22,825 nt of DNA, from assembly GCA_000435595.1 (NCBI GenBank), contig FR895391.1:1-22825 (forward strand), given 5' to 3'. The stretch is from Firmicutes bacterium CAG:882 (GTDB taxonomy: Bacteria; Bacillota; Clostridia; Lachnospirales; Lachnospiraceae). The position numbers and the translations under genes were made by a program. Shown piece after piece: positions 6,749 to 14,050 of this stretch. Numbering within the stretch: the first letter of the stretch is position 1; each line of letters begins with the position of its first letter. Under the pieces are notes generated by a model that had not been told where the DNA came from, ran no database searches, and saw nothing but the letters and a program-made list of their open reading frames with translations.

Positions 6749-6762
6749 AATAAATTCCTCCT
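6746..6762 (-). promoter_or_regulatory. Ribosome binding site and ATT start candidate of nuclease copy B
   Basis: AAGGAGG ends 8 nt before ATT (6746-6748). A TAA in the same frame lies just upstream of the AAG that opens the site, so no upstream start is possible. The next standard start (TTG, 6725-6727) is 29 nt from the site. AUU initiation is known for infC and is inefficient and regulated. Confidence 0.45.
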
Positions 6763-6797
6763 TTTAGTAAACACTGTATTTCTGAATCTGTTGCTTT

Positions 6798-7070
6798 TCT
6801 CTGCCCATGATACATTTTTCGCTACTCCCGGACTGACTTTTTAACTGTTTTATTGACGTTTCTCTGTCCACGACACGATTTTTCTCCACTCTTGGACTGA
6901 AATTTAATTGATTTTCTGGGATTTTCAAGAAATTTCTCTGCCCATAGTCGGATGTACAAACGTCTTGGACAGATAGATGGACGATCACATTGATTTTTCT
7001 CTGCCCACAACCGCGGATATACACCGCCTTGGGCAGATATTTTGACAATTGCATTGGATTTTCTCTGCAA
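6798..7070 (-). repeat. Repeat array B: 63/64- and 74-bp units with variable 21-22 nt segments
   Basis: On the minus strand, box A (GGGCAGAGA, variants GGACAGAGA and TTGCAGAGA) lies at 7062-7070, 6998-7006, 6935-6943, 6861-6869 and 6798-6806. Unit lengths are 64, 63, 74 and 63 bp. Each unit has box B (ATCTGCCCAA, ATCTGTCCAA, TTCAGTCCAA, GTCAGTCCGG) 42 or 52 nt after the start of box A. The segments between box B and the next box A are 22, 21, 22 and 21 nt (7007-7028, 6944-6964, 6870-6891, 6807-6827) and differ from one another. Box B is complementary to the next box A (CTGCCC/GGGCAG, or with G-U or one mismatch), so each variable segment is the loop of a possible hairpin. The first also contains GCGG/CCGC. 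The array runs from just after the ppdK terminator to the leader of nuclease copy B. Confidence 0.85.
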
Positions 7071-7094
7071 TTAGGCTGAAAGATGATTAGAAAC

Positions 7095-7123
7095 ATCAGC
7101 CCCACAAAGAATGTGGGGCTGAT
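7095..7123 (-). terminator. ppdK rho-independent terminator
   Basis: Perfect 12-bp arms, ATCAGCCCCACA (7095-7106) and TGTGGGGCTGAT (7112-7123), with a 5-nt loop, 23 nt after the ppdK stop. On the minus strand a T-containing tract (GTTTCTAATC) follows. A near copy is at 2254-2283. Confidence 0.8.
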
Positions 7124-7146
7124 AATAGATTCATTATAGATTCTGA

Positions 7147-9820
7147 TTACTTTCCGGCATTCTCAGCAATAGCTGCCTGAGCAGCGGCAAGTCTTGCTAC
7201 AGGTACACGGAATGGTGAACATGATACATAATCAAGACCAATCTTGTGGCAGAACTCAACGGATGTTGGGTCGCCGCCGTGCTCGCCGCAGATACCTACA
7301 TGGAGGTTAGGGTTAGCCGGTCTGCCGAGCTTGAGAGTCATCTCCATGAGCTTGCCTACACCTGTCTGGTCGAGCTTTGCGAATGGATCGTTCTCAAAAA
7401 TCTTGGTATCATAGTAAGCATTTAAGAACTTACCTGCATCATCACGGGAGAAACCGAAGGTCATCTGTGTAAGGTCGTTAGTACCGAAGCAGAAGAAGTC
7501 AGCTTCCTTTGCGATTTCATCGGCTGTAAGGGCAGCTCTTGGAATCTCAATCATTGTACCTACTTCGTACTCAAGGTCGATGCCTGAAGCGGCAATCTCA
7601 GCGTCTGCTGTCTCAACAACGATATTCTTAACGAACTTAAGCTCCTTAACCTCACATACAAGCGGAATCATAATCTCAGGCTTAACTTCCCAATCCGGAT
7701 GATTCTTCTTGGTTGTGATTGCTGCACGGATGACAGCCTTAGTCTGCATCTTTGCAATCTCAGGATATGTTACGGCAAGACGGCATCCTCTGTGACCCAT
7801 CATTGGGTTGAACTCATGAAGTGATGCAATGATTGCCTTAATATCTTCAACTGACTTGCCCTGTGAATCAGCAAGCTTCTTGATGTCAGCTTCCTCTGTA
7901 GGAACGAACTCATGAAGAGGCGGGTCAAGGAATCTGATACATACCGGGTTGCCCTCAAGAGCCTATACATACCGGGTTGCCTTCAAGAGCCTCATACAGC
8001 TTGGTGAAATCATCCTGCTGATATGGAAGAATCTTCTCAAGAGCCTTCTCTCTCTCCTCAACTGTATCTGAGCAGATCATCTCACGGAATGCAGCAATTC
8101 TGCTCTCCTCGAAGAACATATGCTCTGTACGGCAAAGACCGATGCCCTCTGCGCCGAGCTCTCTTGCCTTCTTTGCATCTGTAGGTGTATCTGCATTTGT
8201 TCTGACCTTAAGTCTTCTGTACTTGTCAGCCCAAGCCATGATACGTCCGAACTCACCTGCGATAGTTGCATCTACTGTAGGGATAAGACCTGCATAGATG
8301 TTACCTGTTGTACCATCGATGGAAATCTCAGAACCCTCAACGAAGGTCTGTCCATTGAGTGTGAACTTCTTGTTCTCCTCATCCATGTTGATATCGCCAC
8401 AGCCGGATACACAGCATGTACCCATACCACGGGCAACAACGGCAGCGTGTGATGTCATACCACCGCGGACTGTAAGGATACCCTGAGCAGCCTTCATACC
8501 TGTGATGTCCTCAGGTGATGTCTCAAGACGGACAAGAACAACCTTCTCACCTCTTGCCTTCCACTCTACAGCGTCATCGGCTGTGAATACAACCTTACCG
8601 CAGGCAGCACCAGGAGAAGCACCAAGTCCCTTTCCAAGTGGTGTTGCAGCCTTAAGAGCCTTGGCATCGAACTGTGGATGTAATAATGTATCTAAGTTAC
8701 GAGGGTCAATCATTGCGACAGCTTCCTGCTCTGTCTTCATTCCCTCATCAACTAAATCGCAAGCAATCTTAAGAGCAGCCTGAGCTGTTCTCTTACCATT
8801 ACGGCACTGAAGCATATAGAGCTTACCGTTCTCAACCGTGAACTCCATATCCTGCATGTCATGATAATGTCCCTCGAGGATGTCACATACCTTGATGAAC
8901 TGCTCATAAGCCTCAGGGAACTTCTCTGCCATCTGTGTGATAGGCATTGGTGTACGAACACCTGCAACAACGTCCTCGCCCTGTGCATTTGTGAGGAACT
9001 CACCCATGAGCTTCTTCTCACCTGTAGCAGGGTCACGGGTGAAGGCAACACCTGTACCTGAATTGTCATTTAAGTTACCGAATACCATTGGCATTACGTT
9101 AACCGCTGTACCCCATGAATAAGGGATATCGTTGTCACGGCGGTATACGTTGGCACGAGGGTTGTCCCATGAACGGAATACAGCCTCGATAGCAAGCTTT
9201 AACTGCTCAACAGGATCTGATGGGAAGTCTGTTCCTAACTGGTTCTTGTACTCAGCCTTGAACTGCTCTGCCAATGTCTTAAGGTCAGCTGCCGTAAGGT
9301 CTACATCGTACTTAACGCCCTTCTCCTCCTTCATCTTGTCGATAAGCTGCTCGAAATACTTCTTACCAACCTCCATAACTACATCTGAGAACATCTGAAT
9401 AAAACGTCTGTAGGAGTCATATACGAATCTCTCGAACTTAGGATCAGGATTGCCGGCTATCATAGCTGCAACAACCTCATCGTTAAGACCTAAGTTAAGA
9501 ATTGTATCCATCATACCAGGCATGGATGCTCTTGCTCCCGAACGAACAGAAACAAGTAAAGGATTCTTGAGGTCGCCGAACTTCTTGCCGTTCTCCTTCT
9601 CCATCCAAGCTACACCTTCCATAGCCTGTGCCATAATCTCATCGTTAATCTTGCGTCCATCCTCATAGTACTGAGTACAAGCCTCTGTTGTTATAGTGAA
9701 ACCTTGTGGAACCGGAAGTCCGATCTCTGTCATCTCAGCAAGGTTAGCACCCTTACCGCCGAGAAGGTTTCTCATGGACATATTACCTTCCTTGAAAGTA
9801 TAAACCCATTTGTTAGCCAT
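7147..9820 (-). pseudogene. ppdK: Pyruvate phosphate dikinase, frame broken by a 28-bp tandem duplication
   Basis: PPDK interconverts pyruvate, ATP and phosphate with PEP, AMP and PPi, and is a glycolytic or gluconeogenic enzyme of many anaerobes. The start is the ATG at 9818-9820 (MANKWVYTFKEGNMSMRNLL), 7 nt from AGGAGG at 9828-9833. The N-terminal ATP-grasp part, the phosphohistidine motif GGMTSHAAVVARG (His458) and the start of the PEP/pyruvate barrel are in one frame that ends at 7955-7957. The rest (PMMGHRGCRLAV…, GTNDLTQMTFGFSRDD, GICGEHGG, and the catalytic Cys in YVSCSPFRVPVARL) continues in another frame from the duplication on. Without the extra 28 bp the protein would be about 881 residues, close to the usual 870-880. 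As written, the product would stop after 621 residues and lack the pyruvate-site barrel. All else looks functional, so an assembly error is a serious alternative. Confidence 0.92.
7937..7992. repeat. Imperfect 28-bp tandem duplication inside ppdK
   Basis: The two copies are 7937-7964 and 7965-7992, both beginning ATACATACCGGG. They differ at one position (C at 7954, T at 7982), a synonymous GAG/GAA difference in the ppdK frame. Because 28 is not a multiple of three, the frame shifts and a stop appears in the second codon set. Confidence 0.95.
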
Positions 9821-9889
9821 TTTATTTCCTCCTAATTGCAAAGAATTATTATTCACGCCCCTAAGTATGTAATTCAGAGCACTAAAGAA

Positions 9890-9898
9890 ATTATAACA
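9890..9898 (-). promoter_or_regulatory. ppdK promoter, extended -10
   Basis: TGTTATAAT on the minus strand is a perfect extended -10 (TGnTATAAT). No good -35 hexamer is present at 17 nt; TTGTGG lies 19 nt upstream. The transcript would have a leader of about 60 nt before the ATG at 9820. Confidence 0.65.
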
Positions 9899-9902
9899 TA
9901 CT

Positions 9903-9920
9903 TTGTGAAAATTTCCACAA
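9903..9920. promoter_or_regulatory. Candidate Rex operator at the ppdK promoter
   Basis: TTGTGAAAATTTCCACAA is an 18-bp near-palindrome one base away from TTGTGAANNNNTTCACAA, the form bound by the NADH-sensing repressor Rex in Firmicutes. It covers the -35/spacer region directly upstream of the -10, an ideal place for repression. A further half site (TTCACAAAG) is at 9937-9945. PPDK belongs to the redox-linked central pathway, so Rex control is plausible. Binding itself is inference. Confidence 0.5.
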
Positions 9921-10042
9921 TTAATTTTCGAAATAGTTCACAAAGTTTACAAATAATCTTGTAAGTGCTTTCATTTATTATGCAATTTTATTATATTATT
10001 GTAAAATAGTTCAAATCAGCTTGTTATTTTTATAACAATCAT

Positions 10043-11806
10043 TTATTTTTCTTCAAATAAACCCGTCAAACTTGCAAATCCGAGACTCTCCCTCACATTT
10101 CCTTTTTTGGCAATTTTCCACAATACACTGCTTGAATCAAGAAAATAGATATTCTCCCGGGAACTTACAGCCTTACCTGTAACAGCCATGTCAACATTGT
10201 TTTCGGCAAGCACAATGTTCTTATCCAAGTGCTGCCCGTACACAGCCATAAGGCTTCCATCCTTCACATATACACAACCGTTTTCACCTGCAAGCTGCCC
10301 GCATGAAGCGACACCTCCGGCAATCCGAACCGGCTCATCTCCGGTCTTTTTTCCCGTAGTATTAATATTATAGAGCGTGCCATCAACGTCAACGAGCCAC
10401 AAATGCTTATCCTCAGACACGATGATATTTCCTTTTATTCCGTCAATCACAAGCTGAGCCTTAACCGCATCCAACGAGCTGAATTCTCCTGCATCGATAT
10501 CCGCATTCTTTTTCTTTTCAAGCTCTGCATAATAAAGCTTATCCGCCGTTTCGTAATACAGCTTTTGTCCCCCGGCGTAATACACCTGTGCCGACATATC
10601 GACTCCCGATACGGCAGGTCCGCTGTAGCCATCCTCGTATATCCACAGCCCCGCATCCGTTATGTAGAGCAGTGCCTCATCAAGTCTGTTGTCGGCAAAA
10701 CCAAGAACCTCCTCATTTACCAATATATGCTCCCTGTCGGAAATTATGCTTTCATATTTGTCAATGACAAATGAGGAAATTTTACAGATATATAAGCTGT
10801 TATTTTTAATAAATGCAGCATTCTCATTTTGTGCATCATATACCGCATCCGTCACATCATCAGCAATCAGAAGCCTTTTTGACAAATCGGCAGCATAAAG
10901 GTTCATCGCAACTACCGTTGAGTAGTCCGTCGTGTCAATCTCATCGTAGAGCACGGTTCCATCATCGTTTACGGCGACGAGCTTAATTCTCAGCTCATCA
11001 TCGTACACCACGCTGCTGCCATCCGACAAATCATACACAGCAAGTGCATATTTTTCATCCGCCTCGCTGTACATGACATACGCCAGATACCTTCCCGATT
11101 CGGAGAACATGAACTCGTCAGTCAGCGCCCCTGCCTCAAGTGAAAGCTCATACTCCCTGCCTGCATACCATCCGGCAAGCGAAGCACCGTTCGACATAAG
11201 AACGGCATTAAGATTATCCGGATATGTAAGAAGCGAATAGCTGCCGTCCTCCCTGTCAACACTTAAAATCACACCGTCCGAAGCCGATACAAGCTCATGC
11301 CCGTCAAAATATCTCATGTCGCTCCTGTCAATATTCCTATATATATTAATTCCGGTTATAACAGCCACAGCCGTCACGGCAATTCCCGCCGCCACGGCTG
11401 CAACCGTAATTATTCTTTTTCTCTTCTGCTTAAGTCTCTTTGCTCTTCTGTTATCCTTAAGCTCCTCGGCATTTTTTTCTTTCTCTTTTTTCTTTTTATC
11501 TTCTTTGATGCTCTTTCTGTCGCGGAGCCTCGAGGCAAAATCCGTCTTTACCGATGCAAGCTTCTCGGATATGTTGTCCTTTGCACCATCCTTCTCAGGC
11601 TGCCTCTCATCGGTGGCTTTCCTTGAAGCACTCCCGGACTTTTTCTCTTCACCCTTTTTCTTGTATCTTAAATTATTCCTCTGCTGTTCCTCCCACTGCT
11701 GCCTCCTGAGAAGGTAATCCTCATTCACTATAACAACCGGAGCCCCGCATTTCGGGCACACCGTCCTCGAATTGTGCTCACAACCGCATTTATCACATTT
11801 ATACAT
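10043..11806 (-). CDS. Zinc-ribbon, single-TM protein with a large extracytoplasmic domain, unknown function
   Basis: 587 residues. The N-terminus is a zinc ribbon (Cys4, Cys7, Cys17, Cys20 in MYKCDKCGCEHNS…CPKCG). Residues about 30-130 are highly charged and Lys/Glu-rich, probably disordered or coiled. One transmembrane helix (IITVAAVAAGIAVTAVAVI, about 132-156) follows a Lys/Arg-rich stretch, which predicts the N-terminus inside. The remaining about 430 residues are beta-rich with repeated Tyr/Asp-containing blocks (LAAVDVDGTLYNI-like, ADNRLDEALLYITDAGLWIY), resembling a beta-propeller of the DUF5050/WD-like kind. No catalytic motif is visible. The ATG at 11806 follows a GAGG-containing leader. 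It stands alone between ppdK and gene debris. Function unknown; membrane surveillance or envelope scaffolding are guesses. Confidence 0.7.
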   Translation of the reverse strand: MYKCDKCGCEHNSRTVCPKCGAPVVIVNEDYLLRRQQWEEQQRNNLRYKKKGEEKKSGSASRKATDERQPEKDGAKDNISEKLASVKTDFASRLRDRKSIKEDKKKKEKEKNAEELKDNRRAKRLKQKRKRIITVAAVAAGIAVTAVAVITGINIYRNIDRSDMRYFDGHELVSASDGVILSVDREDGSYSLLTYPDNLNAVLMSNGASLAGWYAGREYELSLEAGALTDEFMFSESGRYLAYVMYSEADEKYALAVYDLSDGSSVVYDDELRIKLVAVNDDGTVLYDEIDTTDYSTVVAMNLYAADLSKRLLIADDVTDAVYDAQNENAAFIKNNSLYICKISSFVIDKYESIISDREHILVNEEVLGFADNRLDEALLYITDAGLWIYEDGYSGPAVSGVDMSAQVYYAGGQKLYYETADKLYYAELEKKKNADIDAGEFSSLDAVKAQLVIDGIKGNIIVSEDKHLWLVDVDGTLYNINTTGKKTGDEPVRIAGGVASCGQLAGENGCVYVKDGSLMAVYGQHLDKNIVLAENNVDMAVTGKAVSSRENIYFLDSSSVLWKIAKKGNVRESLGFASLTGLFEEK

Positions 11807-11832
11807 TGTCTGCCTCTTTTTCCCACAAATTA

Positions 11833-11871
11833 ATATAACTGTTCGAGGTTATAAACCTCGAACAGTTATAT
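11833..11871. terminator. Perfect 18-bp inverted repeat, probable terminator of a decayed gene
   Basis: Arms 11833-11850 (starting ATATAACTGTTCGAGG) and 11854-11871 are exact complements around a 3-nt loop. It begins one base past the stop codon (11873-11875) of the decayed minus-strand gene and lies 27 nt upstream of the next ATG (11806). A U-tract is weak on both strands, so an operator or cruciform is an alternative to a terminator. Confidence 0.5.
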
Positions 11872-11872
11872 A

Positions 11873-12062
11873 TTAACATCTGTTATCATCACTTACAATA
11901 TATAATGCCGGCCTGTACTTCGAATTCTCACGTTTTAGGATTCCTTCCGGAAGCATGCCGCGCCCCGGAGTGCGGAAATCGTCGTTGAAATTATTATTTC
12001 CGCCCTATTTGTTTCAACGGCTCATATCTCTTCTTAATCTCTCTAACAACCTTGTTGGTATC
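11873..12062 (-). pseudogene. C-terminal remnant of an unidentified gene, with frameshift
   Basis: One minus-strand frame reads DTNKVVREIKKRYEPLKQIG. After a one-base shift near 12003 another continues GNNNFNDDFRTPGRGMLPEG and ILKRENSKYRPALYIVSDDN, ending RC-stop at 11873-11875. Both have the look of real protein sequence, and together they would form one C-terminus followed directly by the hairpin at 11833-11871. I do not recognise the family. Its 5' side is fused out of frame to the M20 peptidase fragment, so a deletion has joined two genes. Confidence 0.45.
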
Positions 12063-12528
12063 ACCTTTCCCGAGCCGCCTTCCTCTCCCGGACATCCGAA
12101 ATAAATAACCGTTCCTTCGTTACCGGCTTCAAGATAGCTCTTCACGGCAAAAGCTGCAGCAAGTGCACCTGCACCGAGCAGATTGTGCCCGCAGCCATGC
12201 CCGTTTCCCCCGTGAATATACTCTGCTTTCTCAAAAACATCTGCCTGCCGGCTTAACCCTGCCAGAGCATCGAACTCACCGAGGAAACCGATTACGGGCT
12301 TACCGCTTCCGAAGGAAGCACTAAAAGCCGTGTCAATACCAAACGCCGGTGAATTGACGGTAAAGCCTTCTCTTTTTAAAAAATCCGTCAAAAGCTTAAC
12401 TGACTTAAATTCCGAAAATGCCGTCTCTGCACATTCCCAGATACCGTCCGAGAGCATATTAAGTACTTCCTGTTTATGGCGACAGCTCTATCAACAAGTG
12501 CCTTCTTCTTTTCCTCGTCAATGCCACC
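12014..12528 (-). pseudogene. N-terminal fragment of an M20-family amidohydrolase (AbgB-like)
   Basis: The frame contains IWECAETAFSEFKSVKLLTD, GKPVIGFLGEFDALAGLSRQ, GNGHGCGHNLLGAGALAAA and YFGCPGEEGGSGK. These are the metal-binding region of M20 peptidases/amidohydrolases of the aminobenzoyl-glutamate hydrolase type (CGHNLLGAG holds a zinc-binding His). Only the first about 150 of some 450-480 residues remain. After GGSGK the frame enters foreign sequence and stops at 12014. At the 5' side the conserved start (GIDEEKKKALVDRAVAIN) is in another frame, so a one-base indel separates it near 12465. The gene is dead. It faces the LysR fragment divergently, the usual layout of abgR and abgAB-like pairs. 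Confidence 0.75.
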
Positions 12529-13403
12529 GTTCCATATCCGCTGCCGCCAGAAATCTCTTTACATCAACTTCAAACATAAGCAAGCTAATCTCCAATCTGG
12601 AAGAAGAATTGGGATATACAATTTTTAACCGGACGGCAAACGGTCTTGTCCCGACCGCACCCGGGCGTGAATTCATAATGCACGCGACCACCATTCTCAA
12701 GGAATACGGAGAAAACGAACATCTCCGCGACACCTACAATTCAAAAAAGCTGTCAATAGAGAGCTTCACAAGTTCATATTGCAGCAATGCCTTCGCCGAG
12801 CTTGACTTCAATCATTTTGGTGAAAACATACATATTGAATACAACAACACAACCTCCAATGACGCGGTCAATCTGTTGATGAATTATCAGTGCGACCTTG
12901 CCGTCGTAGCGGGAACATCCACGGATGACTCCAACTCCGAGCATCATTTCCGACACAAGGGCATAACCCTCAAGAAAATCGGTGAAGTTCCGACAGTAAT
13001 GTATATTGCAAAAATCCATCCTCTTCTCGCCAAATATGAGAATGATTCCGATATTCTTCACGCTGCATACCACTATCCATACATCGAATATAACGACGAC
13101 ATGTTCCTGAGTCCTCACCCGATAAGACCATATATCAATACGGAAAATGTCATTAAAATCAATGAACGTGACTGGCGGTATAAAATCATTAAAATGACCA
13201 ACGGTTTTGCCTCGGGTACCGTTCTTCCCTCCGACGTCAAAATCTACGACTGGCTGAGAGAAATAACGATTCCGCAAGGTGAACTTTCAGTTTTTCTTGC
13301 GTGGAGAAACGGTGAAGAACAGAGTCCGATGTGTAAAGAATTTACAGATATTTTAACCTCCAAATTAAAAAAGGACGGAAGATATTGTGAATCCCTAAAA
13401 TAA
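12529..13403 (+). pseudogene. LysR-family regulator lacking its first residues
   Basis: From about 12531 the plus strand encodes SISAAARNLFTSTSNISKLI, SNLEEELGYTIFNRTANGLV and PTAPGREF, the winged HTH of LysR regulators, followed by a substrate-binding domain of normal size (291 codons to the stop at 13401-13403). The first roughly 15 residues of the DNA-binding domain are missing. The open frame continues upstream only as antisense of the M20 gene, with no ribosome site or recognisable LysR start, so any product would carry an unnatural N-terminus. It was very probably the divergent regulator of the M20 gene; the intergenic control region and its own 5' end have been deleted. The terminator of the opposite operon overlaps its last codons. 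Confidence 0.75.
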
Positions 13404-13415
13404 TCTTCCGTCCTT
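13364..13415 (-). terminator. Terminator of the pepF-UPF0340 operon
   Basis: On the minus strand, ATCTTCC-type arms pair exactly: AAGGACGGAAGAT (13403-13415 read on minus) and its complement at 13371-13383, 13 bp with a 19-nt loop. Six T follow (13365-13372 region). It lies 41 nt past the UPF0340 stop and overlaps the 3' end of the convergent LysR reading frame. Confidence 0.75.
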
Positions 13416-13456
13416 CAACCATACTTTAATTGTTACTTTGTCAGCTATGGCATTAT

Positions 13457-14035
13457 TTATCTTGTATAATGTCCGTCGCTTCCGAGCTTATCATCATATA
13501 CCGCCCTGCAGCCCCCGATGAACTTCGGTCTGGTTCGCGCCGCCACAATCGGAGCATGGCCTATATGATCAATCGATAAGCGCACGGGAACCGCTACAGC
13601 CTTAAGATGCATTCCTATAAGCGTATTTCCTATGTCAAGCCCTGCATGTGCCTTAATCTCCTCAAGCACAACCGGATGCTTAAAATGTGCATAAGTCTGA
13701 GTGGCAAAGGAGCCTCCGGCTTTTTTCTGCGGAACCACATTCACGATGTCCGCTCCCGGAACCGCCTCTTCCTCGATGACTATCGCACGATTGAGATGCT
13801 CACAGCACTGTGCCGCAAGGTACACGCCCACCTCATCGAGAGCAGTCTTGATTCCGGTGAACAATTCAAGTGCCACATCAACATCCGAGTTGGTTCCTAT
13901 ACGGCTTCCGACAACCTCGCTTGTCGAGCAGCCGATTACCATAATCTGACCCTTTTTAAGCCCTGCACACTCACACAGCTCATGTGCCGCAAGGTATGCC
14001 TGCTCTCTTATACTATCTCCTGCGTTTTCATTCAT
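13457..14035 (-). CDS. UPF0340/TIGR01440 family protein (YwlG-like)
   Basis: 192 residues, the usual family length. Conserved features include the N-terminal IMVIGCSTSEVVGSRIGTNS, CEHLNRAIVIEEE, GGSFATQTYAHFKHPVVLEE, AGLDIGNTLIGMHLK and the C-terminal ARTRPKFIGGCRAVYD. The family (YwlG in Bacillus subtilis) is conserved in Firmicutes and has no established reaction. The Cys/His content and GCSTSE motif suggest a small-molecule or thiol function, but that is inference. It starts 13 nt after a G-rich ribosome site (AAAAGGGGG) that overlaps the pepF stop codon; the 15-nt gap indicates one operon. Confidence 0.85.
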   Translation of the reverse strand: MNENAGDSIREQAYLAAHELCECAGLKKGQIMVIGCSTSEVVGSRIGTNSDVDVALELFTGIKTALDEVGVYLAAQCCEHLNRAIVIEEEAVPGADIVNVVPQKKAGGSFATQTYAHFKHPVVLEEIKAHAGLDIGNTLIGMHLKAVAVPVRLSIDHIGHAPIVAARTRPKFIGGCRAVYDDKLGSDGHYTR

Positions 14036-14050
14036 GGAAGCATCCCCCTT

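Noticed and set aside
1946..7070. Arrays as a classical CRISPR
   Set aside because: Units have two alternating lengths, the conserved parts are degenerate, and variable segments are only 21-22 nt. There are no cas genes or leader of known type. The regularity is kept as a separate finding.
2332..7179. ppdK-tail direct repeats as attL/attR of an integrative element
   Set aside because: No integrase lies between them, and the similarity extends through terminator, array and nuclease, which fits block duplication or recombination better.
8120..9668. Plus-strand open frames opposite ppdK
   Set aside because: They are shadows of a highly biased coding sequence, with no ribosome sites and no family resemblance.
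12330..12528. Long upstream extension of the LysR frame
   Set aside because: It is antisense to the M20 gene and contains no LysR-like sequence or start signal; only the part from about 12531 is LysR.
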